Assembly (NCBI GenBank): GCA_028822575.1
Contig: JAPKDN010000001.1
Span: forward strand, 1 to 25,811
DNA from: Alphaproteobacteria bacterium
GTDB lineage: Bacteria; Pseudomonadota; Alphaproteobacteria; Thalassobaculales; Thalassobaculaceae
DNA length: 25,811 nt
Direction: 5' to 3'
Shown here: positions 17,284-23,680 of the stretch, one piece after another
Numbering within the stretch: position 1 is the stretch's first letter
How the letters are laid out: the number at the start of each line of letters is the position of its first letter
Notes under the pieces: model-generated
Seen by the model: the letters and a program-made list of their open reading frames with translations, nothing else
Database searches by the model: none
Told to the model about the DNA's origin: nothing
Made by a program: the position numbers and the translations under genes

Positions 17284-18220
17284 GGGCGAAGGTCACTGCG
17301 AGCCCCGCCAAATCACTCGCCTCGGTACCAATTAATACCAAACTTGACGCAAGCGGAGCAACGGCGCCGGACCATTTGGCTAGTTCCATCCGTGCCCCGA
17401 CCCGCTGCCATACCTCGGCCTGGTCGGGCGTGTCCGAGAAAACCAGTACGCCCTTGCCTCTAACGACCGACGGTGGAAGCGCGGCCGCGAAAACCTCGAA
17501 CTTCGCGCGATCGATTGGTCCGCTTGCCGTGAAGGTGCGCGTGTCAAACATCTCCTCCGCGTGATGATGGTGATGCCCCCATGTCGATGGGGTTGCTGAG
17601 TGAGACCCGGTTCCAAGCGCGATGCTAAACGGTAGGTCGGCGCTCATCGCGCGCAGGACCGGCGCGCTGGTGTTGATACGCCGGATGCTCGTCTCAACCC
17701 GGTCGAGCGCTTCGGCGGTGATCAGATCCGTCTTGTTCAAAATCAAAATATCCGCGGAACGGATCTGCGTCGCGACAACTTCCCCGACCTTTGGGTCCGC
17801 CAGACGGTCGGCGACGGTCCCGCCATCCACCAACACCAAGATCGCATCCGGCGCGAGCAACGGGTCGAGCCGGGCGAAATCCATGATCCGGTCGGGTTCC
17901 GACACGCCGCTGGCCTCAATCAGCACATGGTCGAACCGCTCCGGCGTTTGCATCAATTGAAGCATTGCGGTGATGAAACCATCGCTCATGGAACAACAGA
18001 TACAGCCGTTGGCCAGCGCGATGGTTTGGCCGTCATGGGCGGTGATCAGCGCCTCGTCGATGGCAAGCGCGCCGAAATCATTGACTAGCACCGCGTATCG
18101 CACCCCATCCGAGGCGCCTAGCACACGATTGACCAGGGTGGTCTTGCCGGCGCCGAGAAACCCGCCGATGACTGTGAAGGGACGCGGCGCGAGACCGGCG
18201 ACCTCGAGATTGATCGCCAT
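17270..18220 (-). CDS. COG0523/CobW-family GTPase, putative metallochaperone
   Basis: A 316-residue G3E GTPase. It shows Walker A GGFLGAGKTT (19-28), the metal-binding CxCC motif CICC (73-76) inside ANGCICCSM, IEASGVSEP (101-109), the guanine motif NKTD (162-165), and a five-histidine run (216-220) before the CobW C-terminal domain. COG0523 proteins use GTP to deliver Zn, Co or other metals to client enzymes. The start codon directly abuts the stop of the upstream amidohydrolase (TAAATG), so they are almost certainly co-translated. Because amidohydrolases need one or two metal ions, the neighbour is the most likely client (inference). The other possibility is a general zinc-stress chaperone, but no Zur-type operator was recognised. 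Confidence 0.9.
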   Translation of the reverse strand: MAINLEVAGLAPRPFTVIGGFLGAGKTTLVNRVLGASDGVRYAVLVNDFGALAIDEALITAHDGQTIALANGCICCSMSDGFITAMLQLMQTPERFDHVLIEASGVSEPDRIMDFARLDPLLAPDAILVLVDGGTVADRLADPKVGEVVATQIRSADILILNKTDLITAEALDRVETSIRRINTSAPVLRAMSADLPFSIALGTGSHSATPSTWGHHHHHAEEMFDTRTFTASGPIDRAKFEVFAAALPPSVVRGKGVLVFSDTPDQAEVWQRVGARMELAKWSGAVAPLASSLVLIGTEASDLAGLAVTFAPTAP

Positions 18221-19873
18221 TTACGTCGGGATGTCCGTGCGTCCGGCGGCCCGGCTCGCCACGCCGCCGCAGATGGTACCCCAGACACCAACATCTTTCA
18301 GGGTCTCGGGCGCGACCGCCGTCGGGTCTTCGTCCAGCACCGCGAAATCGGCGAACTTGCCCGGTTCGATGCTGCCGACAAGATGGTCCATCTTGAGGGT
18401 GTAAGCGGCGCCCAGGGTAATGGCATGGAGTGCTTGATCGACGGAAATTCGCTCTAGCGGTCCCAGCACCTTGCCCGAGGCGGTCAGCCGATTGACCGCG
18501 CACCAGGCCGTGAACAGGGGGCCAAGCGGGGTGACCGGCGCATCGGAATGAATGGCAAAATTCACCCCATGCCGCGCGGCGGTGGCGCAGGCATCCATCC
18601 GCGCCGCCCGGTCCGGGCCCATGGTGATGTCGCGATGCTGATCGCCCCAATAATAGATGTGATTGGCGAACAGGTTGGAGCAAATCCCAAGCGCCGCCAT
18701 CCGCCGGAACTGAGACTCGTCCGCCATCTGGCAATGCTGCAGAGTATGGCGATGGTCCCGGCGTGGCGTCTCGGTCAGCGCCGCCTCGATCGCGTCGATC
18801 ATGGTCTCTGACGCCTCGTCGCCGTTGACATGCAGATGCAGATGCGCGCCGGCGGCGTGATACGCGCGCACCAACTCCGTCAGCTGCTCCGTCGCCATGT
18901 TCCAGACTCCGTTCGGAGCGCCGTTGTAGTAGCCCGGCCATTTCAGCCGGCCGCTGAACCCCTGGATCGAGCCATCGGTCATCACCTTGCAGAGCTTGAA
19001 GAACAATTTGTCGGAGTTGGTCTTCTGGGCGTCATGCAGTTGGGCGATGCCTTCCTTGGCGGGCTTGTCGAGGGTGTTCATCGCCGGCAGCAGGCGCACG
19101 GGATAGCAGGGCGCCGAGGTGGCGTTGCGATAGGCCGCCAAACTCTGGTCACTGAAGGTCGCGAAAAGATCGGTCGCCGTCGTGGTGCCCGCGTTCACGG
19201 CGGCTTGGCCAAAGCGCTGGAGGTCATGCAGTGAGACACCGCTGAAGAACGGATCGCCGGTGACCCGATAAGCCATGTATTTCGCTGCCGCCTCGGCAAG
19301 CTCTCCGGTCGGCTCTCCGTTACCGTCCTTGGTCACGCCGTGAACGTTGGTATCGCGGCTGATCCCGGCCGTGCCCAACACCGCCGAGTTGACGTTCAGC
19401 AAATGACCATTGGAATGCATGATCACCACGGTCCGCGTCGCCGAGACCTGGTCCAGGTGCTTGGTCGTCATCCGCTCGTTGTTGAAATAGATCGGGTCGA
19501 ACCCCCAAGCGAACAGAGTTGTGTCCGGATCTTCCATCTCGCTCTCGAGGGTGACCAGCCGGTCAATGGCGGATTGCAAGTCACCGCAGCCGGGCCAGAC
19601 CCCTCCGTCTGGGTCGCGCCGGTCGAGATAGCCGATATAGGGATAGTCCCACATCCCCCCTTCCTTGGCGTGGCAATGGCCCTCGACAAACCCAGGCATC
19701 AGCACCTTACCGGCGAAACGCTCGTCCAAGTCATAGGCCCCGAACCCTTCCATGGTCTCAAGATCGCCGACACCAAGCACGCGTCCCTCGCGAACCGCAA
19801 CATGGGTCGCTTCTGGCCGATAGGAATTCATGGTGATGATTTTGGCCGCCGAAAAGATCGTGATGTCCGACAA
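18221..19873 (-). CDS. Amidohydrolase family 3 (YtcJ-like) metal-dependent hydrolase
   Basis: A 550-residue protein with the Amidohydro_3 layout: an N-terminal beta-sandwich strand region, then GFVEGHCH (61-68), where H66 and H68 are the first metal ligands, a TIM barrel with HLHVNGDE (H348), HTLQHCQM, and HSDAP (H442, D444), and the C-terminal GSIEPGKFADFAVLDEDP segment that returns to the sandwich. Relatives hydrolyse amide, urea or ester-like bonds in ring or acyclic compounds; the substrate is unknown. The initiation codon is TTG at 19873, chosen because GGAGG lies nine bases upstream and no ATG fits the family N-terminus. The aminotransferase ends 38 bp upstream and the CobW GTPase abuts downstream, so this is the middle gene of a probable three-gene operon. 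Confidence 0.9.
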   Translation of the reverse strand: MSDITIFSAAKIITMNSYRPEATHVAVREGRVLGVGDLETMEGFGAYDLDERFAGKVLMPGFVEGHCHAKEGGMWDYPYIGYLDRRDPDGGVWPGCGDLQSAIDRLVTLESEMEDPDTTLFAWGFDPIYFNNERMTTKHLDQVSATRTVVIMHSNGHLLNVNSAVLGTAGISRDTNVHGVTKDGNGEPTGELAEAAAKYMAYRVTGDPFFSGVSLHDLQRFGQAAVNAGTTTATDLFATFSDQSLAAYRNATSAPCYPVRLLPAMNTLDKPAKEGIAQLHDAQKTNSDKLFFKLCKVMTDGSIQGFSGRLKWPGYYNGAPNGVWNMATEQLTELVRAYHAAGAHLHLHVNGDEASETMIDAIEAALTETPRRDHRHTLQHCQMADESQFRRMAALGICSNLFANHIYYWGDQHRDITMGPDRAARMDACATAARHGVNFAIHSDAPVTPLGPLFTAWCAVNRLTASGKVLGPLERISVDQALHAITLGAAYTLKMDHLVGSIEPGKFADFAVLDEDPTAVAPETLKDVGVWGTICGGVASRAAGRTDIPT

Positions 19874-19911
19874 GGGGCTACCCTCCAGGATATAAGCTTG
19901 TGTCTTTCGTT

Positions 19912-21111
19912 TTAGCTCAACGCCGCGCAGGCGCGCTGAATGCGGGTACAGGCCTCGACTAGTTCCTCGGTGCTTTGGGCATAGGAAATCCGAAAATGTG
20001 GCGAGATCCCATAGGCGGCGCCATGCACGGTCGCGACCTTCTCGCTCTCCAGAAGATAGAGCACGAAATCCCGATCATTCTCGATCACCTTGCCGCCTGG
20101 AGTCTTCTTGCCGATCACCTCGGCGCAGCTTGGATAAACGTAAAACGCACCCTTAGGCAACGGACAGGAGAGCCCCTTGGTCTGGTTGATCATCGAGACC
20201 ACCAAATCCCGGCGGTCCTCGAAGGAGCGCGCCTGCTCGGCGATAAAATCTTGCGGGCCGGTCAGCGCGGCGATGGCGGCGGCCTGGCTTACCGAGCTCG
20301 CGGCGGACGTCACCAGAGATTGCAGCTTGGTCATCTGTTGGATCATCGCGGCGGGGGCCGCGGCATAGCCGACCCGCCAACCAGTCATCGCGTAGGACTT
20401 CGACACACCATTCGCGGTGACCGTACGGTCTCTCAGCGCCGGCTCGATTTCGATCATGGTGGCGAATTTCTCGCCGTCGAAGGTGATGTGCTCATAGATG
20501 TCATCCATGATCACGCCCACATGCGGATGCCGGAGCAATACATCGGCGAGCCCGCGCAGTTCTGACGCGTTGTACACGGCACCGGTTGGGTTGTTCGGTG
20601 AGTTCAGCAGCAGCCAACGCGTTTTCGGCGTGATCGCGGCTTCCAATTGCTCCGGCTTGATCTTAAATCCCTGATCGACGCCGCAGGGAACGATCACCGA
20701 CCGACCGCCGGTGAATTTCACCATGTCGATATAGGCGACGTAATACGGCGCCGGCAGGATGACCTCTTCATCGACGTCCGTGCCGGCCATCAACGCGTTG
20801 TAGATCACCTGTTTCGAGCCATTACCGATGATGATCTCGTCCCGGCTGAAGGTCAGACCGTTCTCGCGTTTGAATTTCTCGATCACCACGTCCTTCAGCT
20901 CAACGGTGCCGCTGATGGTGGTGTATTTGGTCTCGCCCCTAAGCGCCGCCGCCGTCGCCGCCTCAATCACATGGGCCGGTGTCGGAAAGTCCGGCTGGCC
21001 GGACGCGAGTGCGATGACGTCAATGCCCTCGGCTTTCATCTCCCGGGCCTTCTGCGACATCATCGCGCTGGGGGAGGTTTGGATACGATCCATGTGGCGC
21101 GCGAATTTCAT
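19912..21111 (-). CDS. Class I/II pyridoxal-phosphate aminotransferase (aspartate aminotransferase-like, Igamma type)
   Basis: A 399-residue cytoplasmic PLP enzyme. Landmarks are DVIALASGQPDFPTPAHV near the N-terminus, GNGSKQVIYNAL (PLP phosphate region), APYYVAYIDMV, NSPNNPTGAVY (Asn/Pro contacting the cofactor), DDIYEHITFDG, and GVSKSYAMTGWRVGY, in which K238 is the Schiff-base lysine, with the carboxylate-binding Arg in the C-terminal FRISYAQ. Family members swap amino groups between aspartate, glutamate or aromatic acids and 2-oxo acids. An ATG at 21261 would add 50 low-complexity residues; 21111 gives the normal N-terminus MKFARHMDRIQ, although its ribosome site (AAGAAAG) is modest. It is probably the first gene of an operon with the amidohydrolase and CobW GTPase; the substrate is unclear. 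Confidence 0.93.
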   Translation of the reverse strand: MKFARHMDRIQTSPSAMMSQKAREMKAEGIDVIALASGQPDFPTPAHVIEAATAAALRGETKYTTISGTVELKDVVIEKFKRENGLTFSRDEIIIGNGSKQVIYNALMAGTDVDEEVILPAPYYVAYIDMVKFTGGRSVIVPCGVDQGFKIKPEQLEAAITPKTRWLLLNSPNNPTGAVYNASELRGLADVLLRHPHVGVIMDDIYEHITFDGEKFATMIEIEPALRDRTVTANGVSKSYAMTGWRVGYAAAPAAMIQQMTKLQSLVTSAASSVSQAAAIAALTGPQDFIAEQARSFEDRRDLVVSMINQTKGLSCPLPKGAFYVYPSCAEVIGKKTPGGKVIENDRDFVLYLLESEKVATVHGAAYGISPHFRISYAQSTEELVEACTRIQRACAALS

Positions 21112-21450
21112 GGCGATGATCTTTCTTCGGGGGAAATGCACCGAGAAGGCGCTGAACGGTTTCGGGACTAACTTAAACTGGAACCGAGGCGGGGTGAAAT
21201 GGCCATGTTCGGTCTGGGAGGTGGGTGGGGCTGCGGGTTTTGATTGGTGATGCAGATACATTCCACACTCGATGCGGGACCCAAGCCCGAGGCCGTTGAT
21301 CGCGATTTGTGCCAGATCAAGAAGACGGTCCGTGAAAATGCTCCACTATCCGTCACTCGCCGTCGCTTTAGGCGTGGATCCCGTATCCCGTGTGGGATGG
21401 CGGTTTCCCTCTTTCAGGTTGCCTGAAAACCATCCAGCAGATCCCAAACG
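21112..21450. other. 339-bp gap between aminotransferase and Rieske oxygenase genes
   Basis: No convincing coding region, tRNA or known RNA was found. It must hold the promoter of the aminotransferase operon and the 3' end of the Rieske transcript. The only structure noticed is the short hairpin at 21412-21428. Short open frames here have no ribosome sites or family features. Confidence 0.5.
21412..21428 (-). terminator. Short perfect hairpin downstream of the Rieske oxygenase gene
   Basis: TTTCAGG (21412-21418), a 3-nt loop and CCTGAAA (21422-21428) form a perfect 7-bp stem about 25 bp past the stop codon at 21451. In the minus-strand transcript it is not followed by a U-run, so it is at best a weak terminator or a stabilising 3' hairpin. 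Confidence 0.3.
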
Positions 21451-22491
21451 TTACTCCGCCGCAGCCTTCACGGGGCGTTCCTCGTCCGCCATCTCCGAGA
21501 TGATCTTCTTCAGGAAGTTCGGCCCCTTGTCGATGGCGAGCCTGACCGGGCGGCGCCCCAGCGGTTTTTCCTCGCGCCTTTGGATAGCCTCCAGGATCAC
21601 CTTGTCCTCGTTGAAAGCGATGCGGAACTGCGCGTTCATCCGGTCGCCCATGGTGGTGTCGTCAATCCCGATATTGCGAACATGCATCCAGTGATCGACG
21701 GTTTCGGTGTCGCTGATCGGGGTCAGGAAATGAATCGCGAACAGCCGCACGCCGAGATGCCGGTCCTCCTCGCTGGCGTTCAATGCCGCGTCGGTGCTGC
21801 CAAAGTCGATCACCGCCGTGCTGGGTGCGTGGAAGTAATAGTAGTGCCAACGATCGACAGTCCCCTTGAAGTCCCCAAAAGCCTTGAAGAACCCGATCGG
21901 CGGAGCGTCACGGATCCAGCGTGAGGTGATTACCGTGTGGCCCTGGCGTTCGACCTCGACCGGCACTCCCTCGCTCTCGGGGTTGCCGAGGGTCGTCGGG
22001 TGCACATAGGCGACATGGGCCGGGTCGCAAAGATTGTCCGCCAGGTGCACATAGTTCGCGGCGATATAAAGCCCGTCGCCGAAATGCGGCGCCCAACCTT
22101 CCTGGTGCATTTCCGGCAAATCGAAAATGAGGGACGTGTCGGCCAGCGCCCGATCACCCATCCAGATCCACACGATACCATTGGCCTCATGTAATGGATA
22201 GGAGCGCACCTGGGCGGAGTCCGGCAGGTTGTCCTGCCCCGGAATGCGCACGCAGCGCCCATTGGTGCCAAAAGTCATGCCGTGATAGCCGCATTGCACC
22301 ACATCGCCCTTGAGTTGACCCATCGACAGAGGCAGGCGCTTGTGTGGGCACTGATCTTCCAGCGCCACCGGCACGCCAGCCTCAGTACGGTAGAGGACGA
22401 TATCCTCGTCCATCACGCGCACGGGCGACAATTCTCTCGGGAACTCATGCGACCATCTGACGACGTACCAGAAATTGAGAACGAAAGTCAT
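21451..22491 (-). CDS. Rieske [2Fe-2S] non-heme iron oxygenase, VanA-like terminal oxygenase
   Basis: A 346-residue cytoplasmic oxygenase. The N-terminal Rieske domain carries CPHKRLPLSMG (C48, H50) and CGYHGMTF (C67, H70), which hold the 2Fe-2S cluster. The catalytic domain has NLCDPAHVAYVH (153-164), with D156 as the bridging acid and H159/H164 as mononuclear iron ligands. Length and motif spacing fit the vanillate O-demethylase/related alpha-subunit group, which demethylates or hydroxylates aromatic or alicyclic acids with electrons from a separate reductase; no reductase gene is in the window. ATG 22491 is chosen over 22512 because GGAGG lies six bases before it. It is divergent from the molybdenum hydroxylase genes, with a palindromic motif in its own leader shared with theirs. 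Confidence 0.93.
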   Translation of the reverse strand: MTFVLNFWYVVRWSHEFPRELSPVRVMDEDIVLYRTEAGVPVALEDQCPHKRLPLSMGQLKGDVVQCGYHGMTFGTNGRCVRIPGQDNLPDSAQVRSYPLHEANGIVWIWMGDRALADTSLIFDLPEMHQEGWAPHFGDGLYIAANYVHLADNLCDPAHVAYVHPTTLGNPESEGVPVEVERQGHTVITSRWIRDAPPIGFFKAFGDFKGTVDRWHYYYFHAPSTAVIDFGSTDAALNASEEDRHLGVRLFAIHFLTPISDTETVDHWMHVRNIGIDDTTMGDRMNAQFRIAFNEDKVILEAIQRREEKPLGRRPVRLAIDKGPNFLKKIISEMADEERPVKAAAE

Positions 22492-22525
22492 GCCTGCCTC
22501 CAGCGTTTCCAAGCGGAGTTAATTG

Positions 22526-22537
22526 TTCGCATACAAA
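22526..22537. promoter_or_regulatory. Operator candidate, copy 1, in front of the Rieske gene
   Basis: Read on the minus strand this is TTTGTATGCGAA, an imperfect palindrome that differs by one base from the core of copy 2 (TTTGTATACGAA at 22739-22750). A possible minus-strand -35 TTGACC (22559-22554) lies 16 bp away, so the site would cover the -10 region about 35-45 bases upstream of the Rieske start. The regulator is unknown; GntR, TetR or MarR proteins bind sites of this type. Confidence 0.5.
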
Positions 22538-22721
22538 CGACTTTAGCCAAGCCGGTCAAGCGTGGGATGATGCCGGATAAAAATAATCGGTCAGCCGGCG
22601 TGACCGATTGCCTTATGGCGAAGAGCATTGATACGGGCTTTGGAATAGCATTCCTTGAAAGCTAGGATTGAATCTAAATTTTGCTAAGCCATCGGCGAAT
22701 CAGCCCTAAACACGTGGTCGA

Positions 22722-22750
22722 TTGACACTCATAATTCATTTGTATACGAA
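22722..22750 (+). promoter_or_regulatory. Candidate promoter of the molybdenum hydroxylase operon
   Basis: A consensus -35 TTGACA (22722-22727) is followed by possible -10 elements TATACG (22743-22748, spacer 15) or TACGAA (22745-22750, spacer 17). Both lie inside the palindrome at 22734-22755, which fits repression by steric block. Predicted by eye. Confidence 0.45.
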
Positions 22751-22755
22751 TGAAT
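22734..22755. promoter_or_regulatory. Operator candidate, copy 2: 22-bp palindrome before the molybdenum hydroxylase operon
   Basis: Two 11-bp arms, ATTCATTTGTA and TACGAATGAAT, are inverted copies with one mismatched pair. CTCAT (22728-22732) and ATGAG (22760-22764) extend the symmetry further out. The central 12 bases match copy 1 at 22526-22537 in 11 of 12 positions. It sits directly downstream of a consensus -35 hexamer, and its right end is about 46 bp before the ATG at 22802, as expected for a repressor site. Confidence 0.65.
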
Positions 22756-22801
22756 TTTAATGAGTCCACGGGTCCTTTCACCCGCTAGTTCAGGAGGGTT
22801 C

Positions 22802-23680
22802 ATGGACGGGTCGCATTCCCTGGGCATTAAGACGGAATATGCGCGACCACGGTCGATCGCGGAGGCATTGGCGCTGCTGGGAACCGGCGGTTGGTCCGTC
22901 CTCGCCGGCGGCACCGATTTTTTTCCGGCGCTGCGGGACCGTCCAGCCGAAGGCCGGGTCCTGGACATCACGGGTCTCGCGGAGCTCAAGGGAATTCGCG
23001 AGGATGCCCTCCATTGGCGTATCGGCGCGTTGACCAGCTGGAGCGATATTATCGCCGGCGACTTGCCGCCGACTTTCAATTGCTTGAAGCTGGCGGCGCG
23101 CGAGGTCGGCTCGGTACAAATTCAAAACCGCGCCACCATCGCCGGCAATCTCTGCAATGCCTCGCCCGCCGCCGATGGGGTGCCGCCGCTGATGGTGCTC
23201 GACGCGGCGGTGGTGGTGACCTCCGGCGCCGGGAGCCGGACGCTCGCCTTGGACGCGTTTGTTCTCGGTAATCGGTCGACGGCGCTGGCGCCGGGTGAGA
23301 TCGTGACCGAAATCCTGATACCCAAATCATCCAGCCTTGGGATCTCCCATTTTCTGAAGCTTGGTGCCCGAAAATATCTGGTGATCTCCATCGCCATGGT
23401 GGCGGCGCGGCTTTCCATGGACCAGAAGGGCCGCATCGAAACAGCGGCGGTTTGCGTTGGCGCCTGCTCGGCGGTGGCGCGGCGGATGGCGGATCTCGAG
23501 GAAAAGTTGATCGGGCGTCCCGCGACGCCGAAGACGTTCGCGACCATAACCGCCGATGATATCTCGACGCTGACACCCATCGACGATGTCCGGGCGCCCG
23601 CCAGTTACCGTCTTGACGCGGCGGCGGAACTGGCGCGCCGGGCCTTCGTTGGCTGTCTCCCGGCAGAGGAGCGACGATGA
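22802..23680 (+). CDS. Molybdenum hydroxylase FAD-binding subunit (CoxM/XdhB-like)
   Basis: A 292-residue FAD subunit of the xanthine dehydrogenase/CO dehydrogenase family. It passes electrons from the molybdenum and iron-sulfur sites to the final acceptor. The two FAD signatures are present: VLAGGTDFFPAL (33-44) and TIAGNLCNASPAADG (112-126), followed by the CO-dehydrogenase-flavoprotein C-terminal domain (about 180-285). An in-frame ATG at 22760 exists, but 22802 follows AGGAGG directly and gives the family N-terminus. The stop codon overlaps the start of the next gene (ATGA), so both subunits are made together. It heads an operon whose promoter region carries the palindrome at 22734-22755. 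Confidence 0.93.
   Translation: MDGSHSLGIKTEYARPRSIAEALALLGTGGWSVLAGGTDFFPALRDRPAEGRVLDITGLAELKGIREDALHWRIGALTSWSDIIAGDLPPTFNCLKLAAREVGSVQIQNRATIAGNLCNASPAADGVPPLMVLDAAVVVTSGAGSRTLALDAFVLGNRSTALAPGEIVTEILIPKSSSLGISHFLKLGARKYLVISIAMVAARLSMDQKGRIETAAVCVGACSAVARRMADLEEKLIGRPATPKTFATITADDISTLTPIDDVRAPASYRLDAAAELARRAFVGCLPAEERR

Noticed and set aside
17564..17580. CAT-rich run that looked like a short tandem repeat
   Set aside because: It encodes the five consecutive histidines of the CobW GTPase on the minus strand, a normal metal-binding feature of the family.
21112..21261. 50-codon N-terminal extension of the aminotransferase
   Set aside because: It is unlike the family, proline-rich and without a ribosome site; the start at 21111 gives the canonical N-terminus.
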